A stretch of 51,695 bases of DNA, taken from assembly GCA_024741835.1 (NCBI GenBank), contig JAENRP010000315.1, positions 1 to 51,695 of the forward strand, in the 5' to 3' direction. Made by a program: the position numbers and the translations under genes. Each line of letters opens with the position of its first letter. Within the stretch, counting starts at the first letter, position 1. This document shows positions 32,666 through 44,188 of this stretch, one piece after another. This stretch comes from Diplocarpon mali (lineage: Eukaryota > Ascomycota > Leotiomycetes > Helotiales > Drepanopezizaceae). The notes under the pieces were generated by a model. The model saw nothing but the letters and a program-made list of their open reading frames with translations. It was not told the DNA's origin and made no database searches.

Positions 32666-34500
32666 ACTATTATAAAAAGACGAACTCACGCCTACTTAAA
32701 AAGCCGTAAGAAAAGCTAAGAGAACCCGTTAGCTTTTTAACTTAGCTAGTATTATTTAGAAGCGTCTTATAATAGCTTTAGTCAACCCTATGGCACTTAA
32801 GAACCACTCTTCTATTGATAATTTCCAGATAATAAAAGAAGTCCTTAATACTAACTAGACCTATAAGTTGCTACAACTAAAGCAAGAGAAAGCTTTTAGA
32901 AAAGAGACTCCTTAAACCCTATTAGAGGACGGACTACTCTTATATAATAGAAGGCTAGTAATTCTTAAAGAACCGGATAATCTCTGCACCTGCCTACTCT
33001 ACTAAATCTATAATAGTATATTAATAGCTTACCTTAGTAAAACTAAGACTATACAATTCCTTTAATACTACTACTAATAGCCTATATACTACTGTAATAT
33101 AAAGAGGTATATCGCTAACTATTATAACTGCTAATATTCATATAAATCTTAAGATAAGACGCCAGGACTCCTTAAACTACTGCCTATCCTCTTACGTATA
33201 TAGGACGACCTATCTATAGACTTCTATACTCTTAGATCAATTAGCAATAGCTGCAATACTATATTTGTTATTATTAACTGATTCTTTAAGTGGCATATCT
33301 GCCTACTAATAATAAAGAAGGCTATTGCATAGACTGCCGCCTTTCTATTTTATTAATATATCTGGAGGTTTAAAGGGAGCCCTTTTACTATTATTAGTAA
33401 CTAAGGACTTTAGTTCATCTCTGACTTTATAAATGAGTTATTAACGCTAGCATAGGTTAAGCTTTAGCTATCAACCTCTAAATATACTTAAATAGACGGA
33501 TAGACTAAGATTATCAACTAGATAATTAATATATAACTTCGCCCCTTTATCAACTACTTCTAAGACGATTAGGCCGACTTACTCCTTACTATAAATACTG
33601 CTAGTGCCGCTTGCCCGAACGAGTCAACTGGCCTTTCTCCCTCTATAGTCGATTATAGCTATAAACCTCGCTTGGATTTTAATTGGACCGCTTATACTAC
33701 TAAGTACTTAAGCGCTTAAGAGAAGCTAAATAGGAAAGAAGCGTAAGCATAGGCTAGAAGAATTGATAAAGCAGTCCAATTTGCCTAAGAATCTATACTA
33801 GTAGCTTAAGAGAGATAATCTAAATAAGCAAATAAAAAGTAACACTAACCCGACTTCGGCCTAAGAGACTTAGTATATATTATAAAGAGAGCTTAGAAAA
33901 TAAACTGACCCTTTAATAAACTCGACTTCCTTATTATAGGCCCTTTTAAAATCATTAGTCTAATCTACTACTCTTATAAGGTAGACCTACCCTTATCCTA
34001 TCGAATATATAATGTCTTCTATACTAATAGATTAAGGAAAGCCGCTAATAACCCTTTACTTAAGCAGATCAACCTATTAATAGAATCTATTATTATCAAT
34101 ACTTATTTAGAATAGGAAGTCGACTAAATCTTAGCATTTGATATATAGTAAAAGTAACTCTATTATAAAGTCAGTTAGGTAGGATAAGATCCTAATAATT
34201 AATAGTACCTTACTAGCAACTTTAAGAACGCGGCTATACTACTTAAGAAGTTCCACTCTAATTACTCTAACGCCCTTAGGCCCCTAGCGAGATTATAGAC
34301 TTAGTTAGAAGCCGCCTTTAAAGACGAACTCAACCTAGACTACTTATTAGATAATGCCCTTAAGAATAAAGGTTATTACTAAATGTGCTAGTAATAATAG
34401 TAGATACCCTTATAATGATTCAACCCTAATAAAGACTAGGAATAAAGCACTAGATACTAATGCACCTATCTAAAACGTATAATAAAGACTACTCTCCCTT
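32666..34500 (+). pseudogene. pol: Gypsy pol, 3' part: integrase and chromodomain
   Basis: Continues IIAD-TIIKRRTHAYLKSRKK after Copia-A. The zinc-binding region shows LLEDGLLLYNRRLVI and a decayed HHCC (YYYQQPIYYCNIKRYIANYYNC). The core has DDLSIDFYT (first Asp), TIISNQGLQFISDF (second Asp now Asn) and NEFL-like ESTGLSPS. A GPF-type segment IGPFKIISLIYYSYKVDLPLSYRI precedes a chromodomain-like EVDQILAFDIQQKQLYYKVSQVGQDPNN (about 34108-34200, stops read as Gln). A chromodomain would have steered integration to heterochromatin. Stop not fixed; the frame fades near 34390. Confidence 0.8.
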
Positions 34501-34909
34501 TGAACTATTCTTATGATTTACTGCCTTACTACTTGCTATTCTTTACTATTCTATTCCTTTATTCTTAGTTCTATACTAATACTTTTGCCTAGATCTATTC
34601 TCTTATAAATACTTCTCCTTTTTACTACTTTCGCTTTGCTTTTATAAATTAATTAACTCGCTCTTTTAACCTACCGCCTTACTACTATATATTATATTAT
34701 TGAACTAAACTACTTAGCCAACTATTACTATAAGTGAACTAACGAATAACCTCCTTCCCTTTAATAATAAGACTACTATGCCTGCTATTACGCCTACTAA
34801 CTCCTTTAATATATAAGACGATTCTATAATTAGTATTAATAACGCAATAGCGTTTCTAATAGAAGAAGACCTTATGTAAGCCGCCTTTGCCTAATAAGTA
34901 ATAGACGAC

Positions 34910-35091
34910 TGTAGGAATAAGTGGCATGGAGTTGGTCAGGTGACTAGGGAATCGATTGGCACGTGACTTAGCGCGCAGGCTAGCGCGTAGGCATATACCT
35001 CGAGTCCTCGCTCTCTCTGTATTCTAATCATCGACAATACAATATAAGAATCAGAAGAATCAATTCAGTGCGCACACTTGTGAAACCAACA
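34910..35091 (+). repeat. Composite G, LTR 1 (nearly unmutated)
   Basis: Begins TGTAGGAATAAGTGGCATGG and ends AAACCAACA. It keeps CpA/TpG steps that LTRs 2 and 3 have lost, so it serves as the reference sequence for this LTR. Confidence 0.9.
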
Positions 35092-35101
35092 CTGAGTCCA
35101 C

Positions 35102-35207
35102 AGGTCAGTTAATCGTAGGTAGGCTCCAAAAACTAGCAATGTGGGAATCAAGCCATTTGGGCCGACAGAGTCGTTGATTGTCTTAAACGCCATTTGAAGC
35201 TTTATAG
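35102..35207 (-). repeat. 106-bp inverted copy of an integrase segment
   Basis: Reverse complement of 40494-40599 at full length, differing mainly by RIP-type transitions. It sits 10 bp inside LTR 1. A 2-bp overlap (AG, 35206-35207) joins it to the direct RT copy. Confidence 0.9.
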
Positions 35208-36820
35208 ACTAAAGGAAGTTAAAGGCCTAATTGCTCAAGGAGTCATAGAGTTTGTAAAGTTTAATTATACACTTTATTCCAGCGTACAAATATTCAATTT
35301 GCGATTCATTAATAAGGTTAAAGATAAGACAATAGCCCTATTTGAGAAGTCGCGCCTTATTATTTAAGCATATATAGATTAGGGAAAATAGGTCATTCTG
35401 ACTTAATCACTTACGATTTAAAGAGCTAGCTAATATCTAATTGCAGCTTTAGCACCTTCTTTACAATCTTAAGGAATTGATCTCTATCTGCGAGATATTA
35501 CTTAAGCTTATATATAATCAATTAAGTATTTAAATAAGTTAATCTTAGCTAAATTACTAAAAGAGCTATAATATTAATTCCTTAAAGGTACAATTATGCA
35601 AATACTTTAACCTTTATATAATATCCTTAAGGTAGGCACTTTTTAATAGTTAACCTATTATAAATACTATAAGGAACGTCTATCTATAATAACATTAATA
35701 TATAACCCTTGCTTGCTAATTAGTATAGATATAAGAGCATTTGGCCTTATAGGTATGCAAACTAATAATATATTTATACTAGCTAGCAAGGAGTTTGCAA
35801 TCCTCGAAAACGAAAAGCTATAAGAGGCAGAATTATAAGCTAAACTAATTGAAAAGCTAATAGAAAATAACCTTTTAAAATTCAATAGTTGCTTACTTCA
35901 ATTGAATACCGACTACTTAATAACTCTTACTTAGAAAGGCTAAGGAATAAAGCTTAAGCTTATTCCTTATATCGATTCGAAAGCTAAATACATAGCCTAA
36001 TAAGCTTGCGAAGCATATATTACATCTATTTATTAACTTAAAGCTTCTTTTAATACTTCTATTACTGCGTAGCATTAAGACCCTAATAAAGAAGATATTA
36101 AAGCTTTAAATAAGCGATTAGCATAGTAGATAGAAAATTAAACGCATAGCTTATAAATAATCCTATTAGATTTATCATCTGCGAAGCTATTTATATAAGT
36201 TGATAGATCATTTATAAAAAATAAAGATTTAAGTAGCTAGATTAGGTATATTCTAACCTTAGTAAACGAAGTTACCTCGACTAAAGGCAACGAATTTGCT
36301 ATTATAGGTAACCTTATTTATTAATCGTCGATTAAGAGCAAGAGAGTAATAAGAAGCGTTCTAGCTTCTAAGATCTATAGCATAGTAGTAGAGGCAGATA
36401 TAGCAATTGCATTATCTATAACTATTTAACTGATTACTTAATAGCTTAGTCTTCCAGCTATCCCTCTTATTATTTATATTAACTTATACTTATTATATAA
36501 GTGCCTTATTAAGCTTAGTACTATAAAAGAGAAGCGATTAATAATTGATATTATAAGATTACGCTAATTATATAAGAGAAGAGAGCTAGCTAAGATACAT
36601 TAAATCAATAGGAAAGACAACCTAGCTAATGCTATAATAAAAGGAGCACCAAATGGAGCTTTATAAACGTTTATCTCTATAAATCAAATGATTATATAAC
36701 TTAAAGGTTAAGTAGAAAGATAAATTAAAAGAGTTTAAAAAAGGAGAAATACAAATGGCAATATAGTATACTATTCCTATAAAGCTAAGGGAGTTTTACT
36801 ATTTAAAGAAAAGTAGCTAG
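35208..36820 (+). pseudogene. pol: Partial duplicate of G pol (RT and RNase H)
   Basis: Same-offset copy of 41026-42638: LKEVKGLIAQGVIEF, RT box GMQTNNIFIL near 35752-35780, RNase H VDRSFIKNKDLS near 36200, and SSTKSKRVIRSVLASKI. It lacks gag, protease and most of integrase, so it could never have moved alone. It is less mutated than its partner at several CpA sites (ATGCAAACT kept). Confidence 0.82.
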
Positions 36821-36999
36821 TATAGGAATAAGTGGCATAGAGTTAGTTAGGTGACTAAGGAATCGATTAGTACATAACTTAGCGCGTAGGCTAGCGCATA
36901 AGCATATATTTCAAGTCCTCGCTCTCTCTATATTCTAATCATCGATAATACAATATAAGAATCAGAAGAATCAATTCAGTACGCATACTTATGAAATAC
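36821..36999 (+). repeat. Composite G, LTR 2 (shared central LTR)
   Basis: RIPed copy, TATAGGAATAAG...ATGAAA, with an apparent 4-bp deletion at its 3' end relative to LTR 1. It serves as 3' LTR of the partial unit and 5' LTR of the full unit. Confidence 0.88.
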
Positions 37000-37327
37000 T
37001 GATCAGTAGTTGAATACATAACCACAGATAGTTAGGTGATTAAAAGAGATAAATTAGCAAAAAGCTCTTATTGCGATCTGCTAGTATATGCTAACAAGTT
37101 CCTTCAATTTTTCTCTCTTATTAAGAAGCTTCAAAGAGTATTTGAGAGATTACTAAGATTTTCCTCTCTTATTAAGGAGAATTAAGGTAATTTGCGTCAT
37201 TTATACTACTATTAGCGCGTCTTTCCTTTCGAGTTAGAAAGACCAGACAGTATAACTTATTACTTGCTATACTCTTCCCTTCCCTTATTACTAACGCGAA
37301 TCGTCACCTTTGCGCGCTAATATAAGA

Positions 37328-40300
37328 ATGGTTCGAGAGCATTTAAAGAGTACTAAACCTATTGAAAACATAAGCGAATCAAATGATAAGATCGAAGCTC
37401 TAAGAGCAAGAGACTTAAGAGACATAAGAGGAACCGATATCGAAGTTGACTAGGCTATATAGGGAAAAGAACTTAAGATTAAGGATATTTAATGAAACCC
37501 AACCTTAGCTATTATCAATAGCTATATGCTATTTTAGCTTTAACTTTATAAGATTAAGTATAAGTATCGTTAAGGAGAAGGCTTATAGGATTTGTTTACT
37601 AAAGATTTTGCTAATTGGCCTTAAGAAATCTTCAGTCTTGCAAACAAGAGATTACTCTGCTAGCTAAGAGATTACCTCCTTACTAAAGGTATTCTAGTTC
37701 AAAGAGCCAAAGGCGGTACATTATCATATGCTACTACCTTAGCTCACTTATTATAAGAGAATTTCCCCAAATAGACAGCTAACCATAAGATTGAATAATA
37801 AAAGAGTATAGGAAACGCATATGCTCTACTATTACCTATAAAGACAACTCGACTGCCTCTTCCTTTTATAACTCGAGTCGACGATGCTATATCTAAAGCT
37901 AGCAATTCTCAATAATATGAACCTAGCACTTCTCAATAATAACATGCTTAGCAATTCAATCCTTATATATATACAGATTCTAGACGATAAAAGAGCCATA
38001 TATTTGCAGAGAATATTAAGAGACTCGAAAGACAATGTAACGATTCAAAGGGAAATGAATAAGACCTTCAACGAATCAAGGAGGAAATGAAATAATTACT
38101 CCTCTCCTTACAATCTGACCTTTTGATTAATCAAAGACAGACTTCGAATACTTATGCTTAAGCTCTACTTCTATCGCAACTTTTACTATTACCTTTACTA
38201 TAATAACCGCGTCTTCCATTTGATCAAAACGTATACTTCAAACCTCTAAGATCAGATTCTATAGACAATAGAGCATTAAGCTATATAAAAGCTCTTAGAG
38301 ATATTGCGAAAATCTATTAAAGTGAAAAGAAGAAGTATAGTAGTGATAAATATAAAGTCTTGGCCGATTTTCTTAAGATTTTTTATAAAGCATATAATAA
38401 TTTTAGCCTTCTTAAAGACTAATAACCTTCGGCTTTTTCAATAATGCTAAAAGGCAGAGCTCTTAATTACTTCTATTAAGCTATATAGAAGAAAGGTTTA
38501 AGTATGATCTAGATCTATAAGCTTATAATTGCCAAGTTCGTTAAAGATAAGATAATCTAGAGATATCTTTCTAAATAGAGAGAGCTTACGTTCGATCGTA
38601 TCTACTAAGAGCATATTAGTAAGTCTTAAAGTAAGTACCTTAAGCTTATAATTGATAAGATCATCCTTCTTTAATATAATCTGCCTATAGCGTATAGCAA
38701 TAATAGATCTACTAAAGATATACTTTTAAATGCAATAAAAGGTATTCCTAAGGCTAGCTTTACATTATACAATCTAGCAATTACTTTTAAGAGCCTTTAT
38801 TCTCAATTGATTAGTGCTATTAGTATAGCAACAAGAGTTGCTCCTTCTTCTTCTTCATTTATATTTATAGCTAATTCTATATATAATACTACTCGATAAG
38901 CTGAATATAGATAAGACGAAACCGAATATAACCAATTCTATACTAATAGAGGCTATCGATATAGAGACAATCGTAATAGAGGCATATTATATAGGAGAGG
39001 CTATAGCCGTAGAATGGGATTCCCCCCTTAAGGAGGCAGAGGAAGTATAACTGGAGGAAATCGAAATTAGCAAGGAAATACTAATCCACTACGTGACTTC
39101 TAAGACTTATACTAGGACCGAGGGCAAGGATTCCAATAAGGTAGTAGTAATAGTAGTATATAATGATCTATAAAGCTAAAGAGATGCTTTATCTACGATT
39201 AAGAAGGCTATTGGTCAACGAATCACTTAGTAGAAGAGCGATAAGCTTTATATATAAAGATATCTCGCGATTAGTAATACTTCACTTAGTTAGAGATTAC
39301 TAATAAGGATATCAAGGCGTATTTATATAAGTATAAAGGCGAGCCATTGCTATAATCTCCAGTCAAAACTGAGCCTATATACTTCCATAAGCAATTCTAT
39401 ACCGAATCGGCAAACGTTAATAGAGCCGATCTAGTAACTATTTTAAATAAAAAGGCCGCATATTACGCTTTTATAACCTATAATCAATACGCTAAGCCTG
39501 AAATAGCAATTATACTAAAGATATTCACACTCGATCAATATAATTCAACTACCTTTTAAGGAATTTTACCTAATACAGGTGCTACTTATATATTATTAGC
39601 TAGGAAACAATAGGTTATTGCTCTTTAGAAGATCGATTCTCGAATTCAGATTAAGCAATCGATTAATAGCAATGCTAAGATTAAGTTTAGCAAAGGGATT
39701 GCTAAAATCATTAGTATAATAGAGGTTTATACTCTATTAGGATTAATCGTTTTCCATATTGTTACAATTGATACTCCATTTTTGCTTTATCTTAGCGATA
39801 TAGACCAACTTAGAGTACAATTTGATAATCTGCGCAATATGCTCGTTTAAGGATAGCGTACTATTCCAATTATATAACGATTTAGGCACCCTTGGCTTTT
39901 GCTAAACTCAGAAGAATCAGTTGTACAATTCTTAACTAAGCCTAAGCTATTGCGATTATATCATAGATTTGGCCATATATCTATTGCCAAGCTAGCAAAA
40001 GTCCTCGATCGAGTAGGCCAAGATTATAAGACCTCTATTCTTAAGAAGATCGAAGAGTTCTATCACTATTGCTAAATGTATAGCAAATCCCTTAGCAGAT
40101 TCAAATTCTCTATTAAAGAGGATCATTCTTTTAATTATTCAATTATTATTAACATCTTCTACCTCGATAGTAAGCCAGTTCTATACGTTATCGATAGTGC
40201 TATAAGCTTTTAAGCAGGTCGATTTATAAAAGATATAATAGCATATTATACTTAGGATTTGCTATAAGCTTATTGGATTGATATATATATTGGACTACCC

Positions 40301-42638
40301 GATTTAATCGTTTATAATGCTAGTAAGAACTTTACTTCTATAGAGTTCCGCTAACTTACTAAGACGTTCAATTGCAAAATCAAAGAAGTACCTATAGAAG
40401 CTTATAATAGTATTAGCAAGGTTAAACAATACTATACAGCTATTCGCCAAGCTTATAAGATCATCTCTGCAGAGCTCCTAGACGCATTCCCAGCTATAAA
40501 GCTTCAAATGGCGTTTAAGACAATCAACGACTCTATTGGCCCAAATGGCTTAATTCCCATATTGCTAGTTTTTAAAGCCTACTTACAATTAACTGACCTT
40601 AGTCTACCAGCACCTTCTATAATATAACGAGCTTCTACTATTCGCAAAGCTATAGATGAATTACGCCTACTTTAAGCTCGCAGACAAGTCTCTAACGCAT
40701 TGGCTATGCGCAATAGCCCTAATACGACTTTGACTCTTGATCTGCTATTACAATCAAAAGTACGCGTATAAAGAGAGAAGGTCGATAGTTGGAATAGATA
40801 GTATAGCCTATATACACTAGTAGCAACTAATAGCAAAGAGTGCTCTATGGAGATTGGAGGCAGAGTCGTCAAGTTTAGAAGTATAGTCGTTAAGCTATAT
40901 AAGGAAGACGATATAATAAACGAGGTCTTTCTAATATATAAGGAGAAGTTTGACCGCGATCTAGCGATTAAGCTATAAAGAGAGCAAGTTATTATAACTC
41001 CAAGCGAGCTATTTAAAGCTTTAAGACTAAAGGAAGTTGAAGGCCTAATTACTTAAGGAGTTATAGAGTTTATAAAGTTAAATTATATACTTTATTCTAG
41101 CGTACAAATATTCAATTCGCGATTTATTAATAAGGTTAAAGATAAGATAATAGCCCTATTTAAAAAGTCGCGCCTTATTATTTAAGCATATATAGATTAA
41201 GGAAAATAGGTTATTCTAACTTAATCACTTACGATTTAAAGAGCTAGCTAATATTTAATTGCAGCTTTAGCACCTTCTTTACAATCTTAAGGAATTGATC
41301 TCTATCTATAAGATATTACTTAAGCTTATATACAATCAACTTAGTATTTAAATAAGCTGATTTTAGCTAAATTACTAAAGGAGCTATAATATTAATTCTT
41401 TAAAAGCATAATTATATATATACTTTAACCTTTATATAGCATCCTTAAAATAGGCACTTTTTAATAGTTAACCTATTATAAATACTATAAGGAATGTCTA
41501 TCTATAATAACGTCGATATATAACCCTTGCCTGCTAATTAGTATAAATATAAGAGCATTTAGCCTTATAGGTATATAAACTAATAATATATTTATACTAG
41601 CTAGCAAGGAGTTTGCAATCCTTAAAAATAAAAAGCTATAAGAGGTAAAATTATAAGCTAAACTAATTGAAAAGCTAATAGAAAATAACCCTTTAAAATT
41701 CAATAGTTGCTTACTTCAATTGAATACCAACCACTTAATAACTCTTACTTAGAAAGGCTAAAGAATAAAGCTTAAGCTTATTCCTTATATCAATTCGAAA
41801 GCTAAATATATAGCCTAATAAGCTTGCAAAGTATATATTGCATCTATTTATTAACCCGAAGCTTCTTTTAATACTTCTATTACTACGCAGCATTAAGACC
41901 TTAATAAGGAAAACGTTAAAGCTTTAAATAAGCGATTAGCGTAATAAATAGAGAATCAAACGCATAGCTTATAGATAATCCTATTAGATTTATTATTTAC
42001 AAAGCTATTTATATAAGTTAATAGATCTTTTATAAATAATAAAGATTTAAATAGCTAGATTAGGTATATTCTAACCTTAGCAAACGAAGTTACCTTAACT
42101 AAAGGCGACGAATTTGCTATTATAGGTAACCTCATTTATTAGTCGTCGACTAAGAGCAAGAGAGTGATAAGAAGCGTTCTAGCTTCTAAGATCTATAGTA
42201 TAATAGCAAGGGCAGATATAGCAATTGCGTTATCTATAACTATTTAGCTAATTACTTAATAGCTTAATCTTCTAGCTATCCCTCTTATTATTTATACTAA
42301 CTTATACTTATTATATAAGTGCCTTATTAAGCTTAGTACTATAAAAGAGAAGCGATTAATAATTAATATTATAGGATTACACTAATTATATAAGAGAAGA
42401 GAGCTAGCTAAGATATATTAAATCAATAGGAAAGACAACTTAGCTAATGCTATAATAAAAGGAGCACTGAATAAAGCTCTATAGACGTTTATCTTTACAA
42501 ATCAGATAACTATACAACTTAAAGGTTAGGTAGAAAGACAAATTAAGAGAGTCTAAAAAAGGAGAAACACAGATGGCAATATAGTATACTATTCCTATAG
42601 AGCTAGGGGAGTTTTGCTATTTAAAGAAAAGTAGCTAA
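37328..42638 (+). pseudogene. gag-pol: Composite G full-length gag-pol relic
   Basis: ATG at 37328 opens MVREHLKSTKPIENISESND. One frame (same phase throughout) holds gag with zinc knuckle CFIYDQEGYWSTNH (39185-39226), then protease ILPNTGATYILLA (39563-39601, DTGA now NTGA), GAG-pre-integrase LYHRFGHISIAKLAKVL near 39957, and integrase with FYLDSKPVLYVIDSAISF, DLIVYNASKNF and a Glu region near 40400. RT box GIQTNNIFIL follows (41582-41587 both Asp now Asn), then RNase H (VNRSFINNKDL, SSTKSKRVIRSVL, KEKRLIINII). The frame reads into the 3' LTR. Stops are RIP-type and sparse before about 41150, dense after. Confidence 0.85.
40494..40599 (+). repeat. Source copy of the inverted segment at 35102-35207
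   Basis: Within G integrase, coding LQMAFKTINDSIGPNGLIPIL. Its reverse complement lies next to LTR 1. Confidence 0.9.
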
Positions 42639-42820
42639 TATAGGAATAAGTAGTATAAAGTTAATCAAGTGACTAAGGAATCGATTAGCATATGACTTAG
42701 TGCGCAAGCTAGCGCGTAGGCATATACCTCAAGTCCTCGCTCTCTCTATATTCTAATTATCGATAATATAATACAAGAATCAGAAGAATCAATTCAGTGC
42801 GCATACTTGTGAAACCAATA
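42639..42820 (+). repeat. Composite G, LTR 3
   Basis: Strongly RIPed at its start (TATAGGAATAAGTAGTATAAAG) and weakly at its end (GTGAAACCAATA). Followed by acaac (42821-42825). Confidence 0.9.
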
Positions 42821-43914
42821 ACAACCAACCTATTACGCCTATTAGAATAGAGCGAGCAGACTTCTAATTGCTATTTGCAAGTGATATAAATAGCGACTCC
42901 GACGACTCTAATAATAACGAAGACATCGAGCCTGCTTGCTGCCTTACTATTACTAATACCACTCTTAGTAGATAATGAAATAAACGAACCTACCGCCTCG
43001 CCGACCTTAACCCTAACCTCCCTCCTATTTAAGAATAGCACCACCCCTAGTAAGAAGGTCCCTCTTAACTAGCTTTGCGATAAGTTAGAGAATGAAAACA
43101 ATAAAGATAACCGACCTACGCTTATTAAGATAAAGAGGGATAGTATACTAATAAAGAAGAAAGATGGCGCGATAATTAGAGAGTTATAACCTAGCAAGTT
43201 AAGACTCTTAAGGAATAACCTTTAAAGATAGCTATAATAAAATATCTCCAACTAAGGCAAGACGTAGGTCAACCTAAGGCCTGCTAGATTCAAAGCCTTT
43301 AAATAGCGCATCTAAAAGACGGTTATAAAAGCTATATAAAGTAAGGAACGCCTACCTATTAATATTAATAAAGTAGTTGCAAAGAATAAGGCCAAAGGAG
43401 GAACCTTTATATAAAGTAGACATATAGTCTTTGTTATACTATTTAAAGTAGTTGAGTTTAATCGCCTTTATAATAATCTTAACGAATAATCTCGCAAATT
43501 GAAGGCCTTGCGCGCTAAATCAGAGGAGAATAAGCTAAAGCTTAAGATATTATAAGATAAGAACAATAAGTTATAATAGTAAGTCGCTACTTATGCTATT
43601 ATATAAAAAAGGAAGGCCACCCCTACTATTACTACTAGCACTCCTGCTAAACGACAGAAGTCAAACTAAATGGATTAGCTGGAATAGATATATAAAAACT
43701 AATAATAATAACGCGATCTTAAAGATCTACGCGATAGAAAGCTCGTTAGCGCATTCGATAACCTGGACGAACTAGTCAAGACCGCTATTCAGACTATCTA
43801 TGCTAAAAGGGATCCAATAAACAAAAAGATAAAGGGCTTTATCAATAGAGCTAAAAATAGGATTATATACGACTTTATCTAAGAATAGGTTAAGATAAGG
43901 GCACCTCGCTTCTT

Positions 43915-43930
43915 AAAAGGAAGGGGGTAA
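43915..43930 (+). promoter_or_regulatory. Gypsy polypurine tract
   Basis: AAAAGGAAGGGGGTAA immediately before the 3' LTR; the expected plus-strand primer site. Confidence 0.75.
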
Positions 43931-44188
43931 TATTATAGTTATATTAAGGAACTGTTAAAGCACTTGCAACTAATATAGTAGATGCGATATCTTATAGTCA
44001 TACCTTTCCTTTAATAAGCAGAACATAAGTAGTTAATAGAAATCGACCTTTCTAAGTCTTAGGCTAAGGAGGCATATTAAAGGAGAGGTTTGCTACTTTG
44101 TACACACTCCTTAGCTTTGAATTCTATACAATTTGGCAGCCTTGATCTCAGTGACTTTATCAACTTGTGCCTTGCTTCTGCCGTTACA
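43931..44188 (+). repeat. Gypsy 3' LTR (258 bp)
   Basis: Begins TATTATAGTTATATT (RIPed) and ends CTGCCGTTACA (unmutated); then TSD attcc. Confidence 0.93.

Larger units (their letters stand above)
34910..42820 (+). mobile_element. Composite element G: LTR-partial-LTR-full-LTR tandem
   Basis: Three copies of a 182-bp LTR (34910-35091, 36821-36999, 42639-42820) enclose a short internal region (35092-36820) and a full one (37000-42638). A single TSD pair, acgac (34905-34909) and acaac (42821-42825), flanks the whole. The partial region has a 106-bp inverted piece followed by an exact-length copy (offset 5818, no net indel) of 41024-42638. G belongs to the same Copia-type lineage as F (knuckle with YWSTNH, RT box QTNN). 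Confidence 0.88.
34778..43926 (+). pseudogene. Extra Gypsy ORF downstream of pol, split by composite G
   Basis: ATG at 34778 opens MPAITPTNSFNIQDDSIISI. The frame reaches the TSD at 34905 and resumes at 42826 (QPITPIRIERADF, then FASDINSDSDDSNNNEDIEP). A later part (about 43500-43926) reads SEENKLKLKILQDKNNKL, a heptad-like coiled coil, then TPTITTSTPAKRQKS and AFDNLDELVKTAIQTIYAK. About 410 codons in all, with RIP stops and probably one or more frame changes in the middle. I do not recognise the family. It lies between integrase and the purine tract and is on the pol strand, so it belongs to the element. It may be a second Gag-like or accessory protein. Confidence 0.5.
12964..44188 (+). mobile_element. 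Gypsy chromodomain element (chromovirus) with nested insertions
   Basis: 258-bp LTRs at 12964-13221 and 43931-44188 are flanked by attcc on both sides (12959-12963; 44189-44193). Internal order is gag, PR, RT, RNase H, INT with chromodomain, then an extra ORF and the purine tract AAAAGGAAGGGGG before the 3' LTR. The order RT before INT defines Gypsy. Three other elements interrupt it. Without them it would be about 8 kb. RIP is heavy in the interior and light at the two outer LTR edges. Confidence 0.92.

Noticed and set aside
34910..36999. Independent short LTR element
   Set aside because: LTR2 has no TSD partner with LTR1. The only TSD pair is outside LTR1 and LTR3, so the three LTRs form one composite.
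37884..38090. Plus-strand 68-codon ORF
   Set aside because: Out of frame with the G gag frame that has knuckle and capsid text; a shadow frame.
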